From NCBI RefSeq assembly GCF_014650495.1, contig NZ_BMVB01000006.1, positions 124,001-188,000 on the forward strand: a stretch of DNA of 64,000 nt, read 5' to 3'. This DNA is from Streptomyces cinnamoneus. Lineage in GTDB: Bacteria > Actinomycetota > Actinomycetes > Streptomycetales > Streptomycetaceae. Positions 55,788 through 64,000 of the stretch are shown here, one piece after another. The stretch's first letter is position 1. Each line of letters begins with the position of its first letter. A model generated the notes under the pieces. It did no database searches. It was not told the DNA's origin and saw nothing but the letters and a program-made list of their open reading frames with translations. Position numbers and translations under genes: made by a program.

Positions 55788-56846
55788 ATGGCCACAGGTG
55801 CCGCGCTGCGTGGATATTTGTTGGAGGAGGCGCTGACCTGGCTCCTGAGGTCCTCGGGCTACCGCTTGCTCGTGCATGAGAGTCAGGATCCCGAGGAACT
55901 GGTGACCGACGGCAACACGCTTCGGGTGCGGGGCCGGGGCGCACTGCATCAGGTGGATGCGCTCGGGGAGTTCGCGTTCACGCCGGCGTTCTCGATGCCG
56001 GTGCGGCTGTTCCTGGAGGCGAAGTTCTACCAGGAGCGCTGCGGACTCGAGATCGTGCGCAACGCCCACGGTGTGGTGCACGACGTGAACGAGAACTTCA
56101 TGATGCACGCTGGCAGAAGGCCGCGGCAGCGCTATCAGTACGCGTACGCCCTGTTCTCGACGAGTGGCTTCACGGCAGACGCCCAGAAGTACGCCTTGGC
56201 ACACCAGATCTCGCTGGTGGATCTGTCGGGTGCCTCGTTCGCCTGGCTGCTCGGGGCGATCGGTACCACTGCGTGGACGCTGGAGCAGGCGCAGTTCCAC
56301 CTCGGTGCGTCCGGGACGTTCCCGGTGACGTGGGTGCGTACGGAGCTGCGCAAGGAGCTGGGGACCTGGACTGCGTCTCCGGGGCTGCTACCGACGGCGG
56401 CGCCGGCGGACAGCAGATTCCGGGACGAGGCCGAGGCGGCCATCGCCGGCTTCGCAGCCGCGCTCCAGCAGAACAGCGGCGCTGAATTGCTTCTGGGCTT
56501 CCCGTCGGCGCCGTTCATCCTGCCTCTGGCCGTCAGCGACCACCTGGCGTTCACCACATACGCGGATGCCCAGCCCGACCATGCAGTGCGTATTCGGCGT
56601 CGTGGCAGCGGCGGCTCGGCGGAGTGGACGCTGTCGCCGTTGGCTGAGGAGGACGCGTACGAACTCGCCTTCAAGCTGCCGGAACAGGTGGAGGACTGGA
56701 TCGGCGACATTGAGGGGAAGGAGCGGCATCGCACCCTGGAGGTGAAGGAGCAGTTTCTGTCCGCGATCACGATCTACCGTATGAACGGCGGTGGCGTGCG
56801 GGCGTATCAGCTGCGCTACGAGGCGAGCTCTCTCTCGCACTTCTGA
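55788..56846 (+). CDS. PD-(D/E)XK restriction-endonuclease-like protein
   Basis: 352 residues. The N-terminal ~120 residues fit the Mrr-like/PD-(D/E)XK nuclease core. Helix RGYLLEEALTWLLRSSGY precedes the acidic pair HQVDALGEF (catalytic Asp) and LFLEAKFYQ (E-x-K), followed by a conserved-looking helix. The remaining ~230 residues have no recognised domain and may recognise DNA or a partner. ATG 55788 with AGGGGG nine bases upstream is chosen over 55746. It converges on the helicase operon, sharing a terminator, which suggests a common defence or DNA-processing role. Confidence 0.72.
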   Translation: MATGAALRGYLLEEALTWLLRSSGYRLLVHESQDPEELVTDGNTLRVRGRGALHQVDALGEFAFTPAFSMPVRLFLEAKFYQERCGLEIVRNAHGVVHDVNENFMMHAGRRPRQRYQYAYALFSTSGFTADAQKYALAHQISLVDLSGASFAWLLGAIGTTAWTLEQAQFHLGASGTFPVTWVRTELRKELGTWTASPGLLPTAAPADSRFRDEAEAAIAGFAAALQQNSGAELLLGFPSAPFILPLAVSDHLAFTTYADAQPDHAVRIRRRGSGGSAEWTLSPLAEEDAYELAFKLPEQVEDWIGDIEGKERHRTLEVKEQFLSAITIYRMNGGGVRAYQLRYEASSLSHF

Positions 56847-56861
56847 TCCCGGCACGAGAGA

Positions 56862-56898
56862 GATGTCGGCCTCCCCGAAGGGCGGGGAAGCCGACATC
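56862..56898. terminator. Bidirectional terminator between nuclease and helicase genes
   Basis: GATGTCGGC-C-TCCCC (56862-56876) pairs with 56884-56898 (one mismatch), followed by ATTT on the + strand. It is 16 bp after the nuclease stop and 5 bp after the convergent helicase stop. Confidence 0.75.
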
Positions 56899-56902
56899 CA
56901 TT

Positions 56903-59215
56903 TCAGACCGGCAGGTAGGGGCTGGGCTTGCCGTGCCAGCTGATGTTCAGCGCGTCACGGGCCCGGGTAGTCGCTACGAACAGCAGGGAACGGGCCTTGC
57001 GCTGCTCGCGCTCGTAGCGGGGCGGATCTTCAGTGCGGTAGCGGTCGATGACGTGGGTGCGGGGGATGATGCCGTCACTGGCGCCCACGATGGCGAGGCG
57101 CTGGTACTCCAGGCCTTTGAAGCGGTGCATCGTGCCGACGTGGACCTCACCGTCGCCCTTGGGACCTTCCTTGGTGAGTTCCGCACAGGTGATGCCGGCC
57201 TTGGTGACCAGGTAGTACATCGTCTGACTGACCATGTCGCGGTCGGCGACGCAGATGGCGATGTTGCCGCTCGGATCTCTGGGCGAGCCGTTCTCGTCCG
57301 TGGAGAGCTCCTCGCGCCACGTGGCCAGGGTGGCGGCGAGGCCGACGAGCTCGTCGTCCCAGGAGTCGTACGGCGTGAAGGCCGGGGCGGGGCCGTGAAG
57401 GACGGAACGGTATCCGGCAAGATTGTCGGTGCCGTCGTCCAGGTCGTCGTAGCTCACTCTCTGCCCGGTCTTCACGGGGTCGACCACGCGCAGGGCCTTG
57501 GTGAGGATCTCCTTGGTGGTGCGGTAGCTGAGGGTCAGGCGGGAGGAGCGGCCACGGATGTTGATGCCGAGGGCGCCGAGGGCCACCTGGTGGTCGTAGA
57601 TGCGCTGGTGGGTATCGCCGGCGATGAACATGTCGTTGGGCAGGTCCGGGTCGGCCATGGCCCGGAGCATCTTCCAGTGCGCCGGGCTGAGGTCCTGGGC
57701 CTCGTCGACGACGATATGGCGGTAGCGGTAGTTGAGGTAGCGCATGCCGGAGCTGTTGTCGCGATGGATGAGGTCCTTGCCGCCCACCTCCTCCTTGTAC
57801 TCGCGCCGGGCCCGGATCTTCGCGGCACGCTCCATCTCGAAGCGGGCCGCGCGCTCGGACGCCTGGCCCCAGGTCTCCACGCCGAGCTTGTCGAGACGGG
57901 CGGTGAACTGCTCGACGAGCTTCCAGATGTGGTTGCGCTCCGGTCGGGTCAGCGAGCGCCCTCGGCCTGCCCGGCGGGCCTGGAAGTAGGCGGAGCGGGT
58001 GGGAACGGACTGCCCCAGGATGACCTGTTCCCACTCTTCCAGGAGGAACTCGGGCTCCCAACGGCGGTCATCGAGTTCCGCGAGGAGCTGGCGCATCTCG
58101 TTCAGCGCCACGTGGTCGTAGACCCGCTGCCGGCCCCGGCCAGGTGCGGTGTTTTCGCCCAGGACGCGGGCGGCGAGCTGGTCGATGTGAGCGATCTCGA
58201 CACGGGCGAGGAGCGCGGGATCGACCAGGGACGCCAGACGCAGGCGCAGGTCCGTCGTGAGGTTCTTGGTGAACGTGGTCAAGAGGATGGCCTTGTTACT
58301 ACCGGGCGGCAGCTGCTCGGCCAGGTGCTTGACCCGGTGCAGGGCAACGATGGTCTTTCCGGTTCCAGGACCGCCTGAGACACGAGCAGGGCCGTTGTAG
58401 TGGCGGCGGACGATGCGTTCCTGCGTGGGGTGCAGGAACACCTTCCAGGCCCGGAAGTCCCCTTCATCGATGGCCGCCTGCACGGCCTCGTCGACCGCGG
58501 TGACCTTGGTACGGCTCAGGGCCGTGGCGAAGTCACCGAGATCGGGCTCGTGGCCGAGCTCGACGGGCTGGGTGATCTCCTTGCGGACCTCGTCGATGGG
58601 CATACCGGCGGCGAGGCCGTAGAGGACGTCCTTGGACAGCAGAGGGGCGCCCTCGACGAGCTGGTCCAGCTCGGCGCTGTCGGTGACGGCGAGGGCCAGC
58701 TCGATCAGCTGTTCGGCGACGCCCAGCTCACGCAGCTGGTCGGCGCTGTACGCGGCGAGCAGAGGAGAGATCTCCGCAGGCGGCGCGGGCATCGGTACGG
58801 GCTCGGCGGACGGCGCGGTCTGGTCCGGTTCGGCCGGGGTCAGGGTGATGCCGGCACGGCGCAGAGCGCTGTCGCCGACGACGGCGAGGTCGACGAACTC
58901 GATCTCGCCGGTGACCCGGTTGACCGCGACCTGGAGCTCTTCGTAGACATCCTTGCGGTGGCGGACGGCGATGACCAGCCAGCTCTCGGTGCCGTCCGTG
59001 TCCCGCCCGGCCGGGGTCAGCAGGGTGCGGTAGGAGTCGTTGACCCGCGCGGACCAGACGCGCGAGTCGCCCTTGAGTTTCTTCAGCTTCAGGCCGGGCT
59101 GGTTCGGATTGTTCCGGAAGACGTGGCAGAAGTCGTAGAACTGGGCCTTGACCGAGCGGTCGAGCTTGTACAGCTCCTGTTCGGCCTTGCGGTACAGGCT
59201 GAGCCGGGCGGTCAT
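56903..59215 (-). CDS. UvrD/Rep-type helicase with N-terminal RelE-fold domain
   Basis: 770 residues. The first ~95 residues look like a RelE/YafQ toxin: YRKAEQELYKLDRSVKAQF, KLKKLKGDSRVWSARVNDSYR, then LVIAVRHRKDVYEEL, i.e. the Lys, Arg and C-terminal Tyr positions of the fold. After an Ala/Pro linker comes an SF1 helicase: Walker A GGPGTGKT (281-288), Walker B IVVDEAQDLSPAHW, GDTHQRIYDH, LSYRTTKEIL, HVGTMHRFKGLEY and ATTRARDAL. ATG 59215 overlaps the stop of the large helicase (ATGA), so the two are produced together. The fused toxin-like domain could bind the ribosome/RNA or serve as a structural adaptor. Confidence 0.85.
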   Translation of the reverse strand: MTARLSLYRKAEQELYKLDRSVKAQFYDFCHVFRNNPNQPGLKLKKLKGDSRVWSARVNDSYRTLLTPAGRDTDGTESWLVIAVRHRKDVYEELQVAVNRVTGEIEFVDLAVVGDSALRRAGITLTPAEPDQTAPSAEPVPMPAPPAEISPLLAAYSADQLRELGVAEQLIELALAVTDSAELDQLVEGAPLLSKDVLYGLAAGMPIDEVRKEITQPVELGHEPDLGDFATALSRTKVTAVDEAVQAAIDEGDFRAWKVFLHPTQERIVRRHYNGPARVSGGPGTGKTIVALHRVKHLAEQLPPGSNKAILLTTFTKNLTTDLRLRLASLVDPALLARVEIAHIDQLAARVLGENTAPGRGRQRVYDHVALNEMRQLLAELDDRRWEPEFLLEEWEQVILGQSVPTRSAYFQARRAGRGRSLTRPERNHIWKLVEQFTARLDKLGVETWGQASERAARFEMERAAKIRARREYKEEVGGKDLIHRDNSSGMRYLNYRYRHIVVDEAQDLSPAHWKMLRAMADPDLPNDMFIAGDTHQRIYDHQVALGALGINIRGRSSRLTLSYRTTKEILTKALRVVDPVKTGQRVSYDDLDDGTDNLAGYRSVLHGPAPAFTPYDSWDDELVGLAATLATWREELSTDENGSPRDPSGNIAICVADRDMVSQTMYYLVTKAGITCAELTKEGPKGDGEVHVGTMHRFKGLEYQRLAIVGASDGIIPRTHVIDRYRTEDPPRYEREQRKARSLLFVATTRARDALNISWHGKPSPYLPV

Positions 59216-62200
59216 CGGGTGGTGCCTTCCGTGTCGGGGAGCTGTTCGAGCAGGGTGTCGAGGTGGACGAGCCATGCAGCGGCGGTCCGGACGGTCCAGC
59301 CGTGCTCGGCGTAGACAGCGTCGCGCCGCTGGGCCTCGATGTCCTCATCGCCTTGGTGGGCGGCGACGACGGCGATCTTGAGGCCGGGAGTCTCCCAGGC
59401 GAAGTCCGCCTGCCAACGGCTGCTTCCGAGTTCGAATCCGAAGACCGGAGCCTGCTTGCCGTGCTCGGCGAGCGTCTCGGCGAGGCGAAGGAGATCGGGT
59501 GCCTCGCCGGGGTCTTCGCGAAGGATCTCAAGGATGTCCTCGTCCCAGACCACGTCCCGGATGATCTGCCGGAGGGCGGCTTCGGCCGGCGAGTCGGCGC
59601 TCGGCTCGGAGGCCGCAGGCCGTACGGCAGGCGTGGGCATGGGCGAGGATGCAGGTGCGAGGGCGGCGGAGAGTGAGTCGAGTTCGCCCAGTCCACCGCA
59701 GACGTCGAGGACCTCGACCTCGAAGTCTGCGGCGCGGCTGGCGGCGAGCTGTACTCCGTCCCCTCCGGCGAGGGACAGGAACTGGGTGATGTTGGTCCAG
59801 TACAGCCAGGACCGCCACCGCAGCTTGTGTTCGTCGGTGTCGAGGACAGCGTCGCTGTCGTCGAGGACCGTCAGGGCGGTCCACCGCAGGTCGTCGGGGT
59901 CTGCGGCGTCCAGTGCGATCACGATCGGAAGGCCGTGCTCGTCCTGGGTGCGGAACACGTGGACCGGGCCGATGCCGCTACTGTCGGGTGCCACCGGCTT
60001 GTCGTCCCGTCGGCCGGCTCCGACGGCGCCGAGCTGTTCACGCAACGCGGCGACGAGCTCACTGCGCTTGTCCGTGGCGGCCACGGCGGTTGTGGCGGGA
60101 ACGGCGGTGAGCCCAGTGACCAGGGCGCGCGCCCGGCGGGCCCAGCGGGTGGCATCAGGGTTGCGCAGATAGGCGATGAGCGTGTCGATCGGGTTGGCGA
60201 AGACGGCTTCGCCGAAGTGGGCACGGTTGCCCCCATACTGCTCATACGCGGCCTTGGCCTGCTCCTGAGCGGTGCCCCGGTACGGTGGCCAGACAGGCTT
60301 GGTACGGCTCGGCGGCTGTTCGAACAAGTCGATGTCGGCCCAGGTGATCTGGAAGACGACCTTTCCGTCGGCGCGGAGCCGGGTGCGCTGGGCCGCGTTC
60401 TTGGCGATGAGGTTGTGCTCCCGGCTGGCGTGGAAGCGGAAGCCTTCCAGATAGACGTGCACGCTCTGCACCGGACCGCCGACTCGGGTGAAGGTGAAGT
60501 CCGTTCTGGTGCCTTCGAGCTGCCGCTGGGCGGTCAGCCTCCAATGCATCACGCCCGAGCCGTCCGTGAATCGCAGATGCCCGCTGGCGTGGCCGTCCTC
60601 GTCCAGGGCCGCGTCGTCGGTGGCTTTCACCCAGTCCCGCAGGATGGCCAGGAAGCGGGCCTCCAAGTCGGATTCGACCTGGGCGTCCAGCCCGACCAGC
60701 CCGGTGTGCTCCACATCGCTGATGTCCCAGCCGTCCTCGCCGTCCCCCTTGAACAGCAGCGACTCCAGCATGCTGAGCGCCGCCTGTCGGGAGACGATGT
60801 CCTGGAACTGCTCGGGTGTGTAGCGGTGCAGGCAGCGGTGGCAGGCACGCCGCTGTTCTTCCGCGCACGGACATGCCTTGAGCTGTTCGTACGCCCGAGT
60901 GAGGGTGTCCCGGAAGGCGTGGCGGTCGGTGAGCCGGTCCAAATAGCCGGTGCCGCCCGGGAGAGAGTCGAAGAGCACCAGGAACCAGCGGCGCTCGCCG
61001 CTGTCTAGGTCCGGCATGGACGCCACCGTGGTGTCCAGGTGCTGTGGGTCGCCGCCGAAGTGCAGGTCGACACCGAGCCGCAGGGCGGCCCGGAAGGAGT
61101 GCACCCGTGCGTCCACGTCGGCCGTCGCGGCCGGGATGAGGATCCGCAGGGCCTCGGTCTGCAGCTGATGGGCGAGCAGCACCTGCTCCTGCGTGACGCC
61201 GTCCTTCTTGCCGCGGCGCAGCGGGCACCACGGGCGGTGGTGCTTGAGCTGGGGGGCACGGGCCGCTGCCGAATCCAGGGCATCGGCGTCGTGGTCGAAG
61301 ACAGGACGGCCGTCCGCGCTCGCTGCACCGCAGGCCGTACACACATGGAACGGGTTCAGCCGGACCAGATGACCGGCGAAGTCGTCACGGGCGGGAGCGT
61401 CGTAGCGGACCGGCCCGACGTTGATCCGGCGGATCATCGCCGTGCGGCAGAAGTCCACGCCGAAGGTCTCGCGGTCGTGCCGCCAGGACTTCCCCCGCTC
61501 GATCGCCGCGACGGGAATGTCCACCGCGTCCACGACGGTGTAAGAGCGGCGATCGCGGTCGTCCTTGTCGTCGCGGATCCGGGCGTCCTCACGCTTGTCC
61601 CGCGACGTCACGGTGGCAGGCTCCACGACCTGGAACAGGCAGGAGCCGTCGTCGGCGATCTGGCTCGTCTTGCACCGGGGACACGGCGAGCGATCGGCGG
61701 TTGCGTTCTCAGTGCGTACGTACCCGCAGCCCGGGCACACCCTCCAGGTCTGCCACTCCTGGCGCCCGCCCGTCGACAGCTCCAGGCCGGTGACCTCGTG
61801 CCGGTAGCCGTTGACGTAGAAGGTGTTGCCCGGTGCCAGCTCTTGGATCGCGAGGCGGCGGGGACGCTCGTACGAGAGGGTCTCGGACGTGTACACCATC
61901 TTGCCCGTCTTCGGGTCGATGCCATCCTCGCCGTACAGCGTCGCCGACAGTGTCGTCGTCGAGTCGATGAGGGCGTAGTTCGGCAGCAGACCCAGGTCAC
62001 ACAAGGCGCTTTGCGCCGAGGCGTCACCCAGGTGGAGTAGTTGCCTGCCCACCCCCCGCCGCTCGGCGTCCAGCTCCGCCTTCTGACGGGCCTGGTCAGG
62101 GTCGCTGTCGTGGAGCTCGCCGTGGGCCTCGTCGATCTCGCGGAGCCGCGCCCGCAAGGCGTCCTCGGCACGCCGCCACTCGCGTTCCGCCCTCTCTACG

Positions 62201-64000
62201 GCGCTGCGCAGGCCGTGCGTCGCGTACGCCTCCAGGTCGGCCTTGGCCTGCTCGCTGATGCCGGTCGGGAACAGTCGCAGGAACCCCTTGACCAGTTCCT
62301 CGCCCTGGTCGAGGGCCAGCTCCACCAGATCGGTCAGATAGCCGGACGGGCCGAACAGGCGAGGCGCCTTGTACGGCAGTGGCCGCAGCACGATGCCGTC
62401 CGCGCGGACGAGGCGGCCGGCCGCGGCGAGGTCCAGCAGGTGCGCCAGGTACTGCCGTCGCAGGATCTCGATGGCCGACAGATAGGACCCGGGCGGCACG
62501 ATCGTGCCCGCGATCAGGTCCTTCGGCCGCTCCAGGAAGTACAGGTCACGACGCCGCCGGTCGGGGATGGTCAGCAGGAAGGCATTGCCGGTACGGCGGC
62601 CGGCGCGGCCGACCTGCTGCGTGTAGGAGGCGGGGCGGCGTGGTAGCGCGGCCAGCACGACGGCGGACAGGTCGCCGATGTCGATACCCATCTCCAGCGT
62701 CGGCGTGCACGAGAGCACGTTGGGGTCCTTGAACCCGCCGCCGCGCTTGAACGCCTCCTCCACCTTCTCGCGCTGGTGCCGCGTCAGCATGCCCGTGTGC
62801 TCGGCGGTGACCACCTGATAGGTGCCCGCGCCGAGGTAGAGCCGGCGGTAGTAGTCGTCCCTGTAGTCACGGTCGCGGTGGTGTATCCCGAGACCCTCGG
62901 GCCGGTCACCGGCCACCAGGCGACCCCGGCGGCACCGGTAGGAGGGACAGGGCTGGTCGTGCCACTGGTCCAGCAGGGACGGGTGGACTGTCTGCTCCCA
63001 GAAGCACACCGGGCACCGCACATACGAGACCCGCACCTGCTCGTCGTCCAGCAGCCGGGCCTCGATGTTGCCGGGCTTGAGCCCGTACACCCGCACCGAG
63101 GTGTCGTTCGGGGTGCGCACCGATAGCAGTCCCATCGAGGCGAGCTCGGGCAGCAACCGGCTCCACAGCTCGGGCGCAAGCTCACGCGGCAGCTCCAGGC
63201 ACCGCCCGGCCCACCGCTCGTACCAGGACAGCCGACCGGTCGCGAAATCGAACTCGCTGCCGTTCTTTGGCTGCCCGAGCAGGAAGACGGGGGCGGCGAT
63301 GCCCTTCGGGAACGCCCGCATGCCCGGAGCCCGCTTGCCCCAGATGTAGTACCGGCTGGTGCCCGCCTCATCGACGTACTTGTCCAGCCACCGGTGCGCG
63401 ACCGCACCGCGGGTACGAAGCCGCTCCAGGAAGATGCGTACGAACGCCAGATAGCGGGCGTCGTCCTGCGCCACCAACGGCAGCCCGTCCCGCACGCACT
63501 CCTCGTGCAGATGCTTGACCAGTGCGATCACGGCCGCCGGGTCGTCGATGCGGACCTGTGCGGCGGCTGTCCGGGTCAGCTCCAGCGTACGGCCGTTGCG
63601 GGACCGGAACCCGAACTCCATCAGCGCCTCGAACGCCAGCCTCTGGCCGACCAGTCGCCACGTCTTCAGGTCCCCACCTCGGCCCTGCCCGGACAGCAGC
63701 CGGTCCACGCCCTTGAATCCGTGCAGGTCCGGTGGCACCACTGCGGAGAGTGTGTCCTTGTCCGTCGTAGCAGCGACGACGTTCGCGATCAGGTCGTTCA
63801 GCGCGGTCGGTTCGTCGTGCCGCAAGTGGTCGGCGAGGAGGGCGCGGAGGGAGAAAGTGTACGAGCGGTTGGCGACGAATCCGGCCCGGTGCGCGGCATC
63901 CTGCACCGAGTCGTTGAACATCAACGTCTTGTCCTCGTGGAGCTCCTTGTCGAGCTCCCCGCCGGTGAACAGCTGAGTGATGGACGCCGCGGCCATCGCG
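59212..64000 (-). CDS. Giant DEAD/DEAH helicase with DUF1998 domain (5' end outside window)
   Basis: At least 1,595 residues; the N-terminal ATP-binding half is beyond the right edge. Visible here are LMFNDSVQDAAHRAGF, helicase motif V CTPTLEMGIDIGDL, motif VI QQVGRAGRRTGNAF, two Cys-rich zinc sites (CPVCFWEQ; CPGCGYVR with CPRC), and the DUF1998 core LFDSLPGGTGYLDRL with KACPCAEEQRRACHRCLHRY. The C-terminal ~150 residues (FGFELGSSRWQADFAWETPGLKI split by a turn, then RRDAVYAEHGWTVRT) resemble a Vsr/DUF559-type nuclease domain. Proteins of this layout include DruE and MrfA/DISARM-type helicases in phage-defence loci. Translationally coupled to the RelE-UvrD gene. Confidence 0.85.
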   Translation of the reverse strand, partial: AMAAASITQLFTGGELDKELHEDKTLMFNDSVQDAAHRAGFVANRSYTFSLRALLADHLRHDEPTALNDLIANVVAATTDKDTLSAVVPPDLHGFKGVDRLLSGQGRGGDLKTWRLVGQRLAFEALMEFGFRSRNGRTLELTRTAAAQVRIDDPAAVIALVKHLHEECVRDGLPLVAQDDARYLAFVRIFLERLRTRGAVAHRWLDKYVDEAGTSRYYIWGKRAPGMRAFPKGIAAPVFLLGQPKNGSEFDFATGRLSWYERWAGRCLELPRELAPELWSRLLPELASMGLLSVRTPNDTSVRVYGLKPGNIEARLLDDEQVRVSYVRCPVCFWEQTVHPSLLDQWHDQPCPSYRCRRGRLVAGDRPEGLGIHHRDRDYRDDYYRRLYLGAGTYQVVTAEHTGMLTRHQREKVEEAFKRGGGFKDPNVLSCTPTLEMGIDIGDLSAVVLAALPRRPASYTQQVGRAGRRTGNAFLLTIPDRRRRDLYFLERPKDLIAGTIVPPGSYLSAIEILRRQYLAHLLDLAAAGRLVRADGIVLRPLPYKAPRLFGPSGYLTDLVELALDQGEELVKGFLRLFPTGISEQAKADLEAYATHGLRSAVERAEREWRRAEDALRARLREIDEAHGELHDSDPDQARQKAELDAERRGVGRQLLHLGDASAQSALCDLGLLPNYALIDSTTTLSATLYGEDGIDPKTGKMVYTSETLSYERPRRLAIQELAPGNTFYVNGYRHEVTGLELSTGGRQEWQTWRVCPGCGYVRTENATADRSPCPRCKTSQIADDGSCLFQVVEPATVTSRDKREDARIRDDKDDRDRRSYTVVDAVDIPVAAIERGKSWRHDRETFGVDFCRTAMIRRINVGPVRYDAPARDDFAGHLVRLNPFHVCTACGAASADGRPVFDHDADALDSAAARAPQLKHHRPWCPLRRGKKDGVTQEQVLLAHQLQTEALRILIPAATADVDARVHSFRAALRLGVDLHFGGDPQHLDTTVASMPDLDSGERRWFLVLFDSLPGGTGYLDRLTDRHAFRDTLTRAYEQLKACPCAEEQRRACHRCLHRYTPEQFQDIVSRQAALSMLESLLFKGDGEDGWDISDVEHTGLVGLDAQVESDLEARFLAILRDWVKATDDAALDEDGHASGHLRFTDGSGVMHWRLTAQRQLEGTRTDFTFTRVGGPVQSVHVYLEGFRFHASREHNLIAKNAAQRTRLRADGKVVFQITWADIDLFEQPPSRTKPVWPPYRGTAQEQAKAAYEQYGGNRAHFGEAVFANPIDTLIAYLRNPDATRWARRARALVTGLTAVPATTAVAATDKRSELVAALREQLGAVGAGRRDDKPVAPDSSGIGPVHVFRTQDEHGLPIVIALDAADPDDLRWTALTVLDDSDAVLDTDEHKLRWRSWLYWTNITQFLSLAGGDGVQLAASRAADFEVEVLDVCGGLGELDSLSAALAPASSPMPTPAVRPAASEPSADSPAEAALRQIIRDVVWDEDILEILREDPGEAPDLLRLAETLAEHGKQAPVFGFELGSSRWQADFAWETPGLKIAVVAAHQGDEDIEAQRRDAVYAEHGWTVRTAAAWLVHLDTLLEQLPDTEGTTR

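Noticed and set aside
56903..64000. Direct naming as Druantia, DISARM or Zorya
   Set aside because: Only the DUF1998-type helicase resembles DruE/Drm proteins; the methylase, DUF or motor genes that define those systems are not in view.

Overview
The window is high-GC actinobacterial DNA, almost certainly a Streptomyces chromosome. The signs are strong third-position G+C bias, many GTG and TTG starts with GGAGG-type ribosome sites, ATGA/GTGA gene overlaps, and lineage-typical families: an NsdA/NsdB-like regulator, DUF397, DUF5709, a SARP, a TPR-tailed Ser/Thr kinase and twin-arginine or Sec-secreted hydrolases. No rRNA, tRNA or CRISPR array was seen.

Layout. (1) 1-4.9 kb: edge of an NsdA/B-like regulator (partial), an APH-fold phosphotransferase, a secreted peptidoglycan amidase, a hypothetical gene and a DUF397 gene. 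(2) 4.9-21.8 kb: acyl-CoA metabolism. A four-gene operon (two cysteine-less thiolase-like proteins, a DUF35 protein, an enoyl-CoA hydratase) faces an acyl-CoA synthetase. Then come paaK with a PaaR-like operator, a secreted Ntn acylase, a ChW-repeat secreted protein, a second acyl-CoA synthetase coupled to a nitronate-monooxygenase-like gene, a kinase with TPRs and an acyl-CoA dehydrogenase. Two promoters 9 kb apart share a CTGAC-N5-GTCAG operator. (3) 22-24 kb: a PAP2 phosphatase and a CapA-family protein.

(4) 24.1-41.1 kb: what reads as one complete collagen-to-2-oxoglutarate island. A secreted M9 collagenase, a five-gene peptide ABC importer, an M24 Xaa-Pro peptidase, a hydroxyproline 2-epimerase, a three-subunit FAD/[2Fe-2S] D-hydroxyproline dehydrogenase, a DapA-fold deaminase, a ketoglutarate-semialdehyde-type dehydrogenase and a GntR/FCD regulator. 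Four copies of a 17-bp pseudo-palindrome (core AATKTCACATT) sit at the regulator gene, the catabolic operon, the importer/peptidase divergent promoter and the collagenase promoter. At the last two the operator exactly fills the 17-bp spacer of a TTGTCA/TAYGTT promoter.

(5) 41.3-51.3 kb: a possible small natural-product region. A SARP, a two-domain protein with a C-terminal clavaminate-synthase-like Fe/2OG oxygenase, a free-amino-acid-hydroxylase-type Fe/2OG dioxygenase followed by an ATP-grasp ligase, an isochorismatase-fold protein, a DHA2 exporter and a MarR regulator, interspersed with a DUF5709 protein and a secreted HAD phosphatase. (6) 51.4-54.3 kb: a secreted GH65 enzyme with a C-terminal discoidin-type domain. 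(7) 54.3-55.8 kb: a gene graveyard (AfsR-type regulator fragment, IS110-type transposase with internal deletions).

(8) 55.8-64 kb: a candidate DNA-defence locus. A PD-(D/E)XK nuclease converges on an operon of a very large DUF1998-type helicase (cut by the window end) and a UvrD-like helicase with an N-terminal RelE-fold domain.
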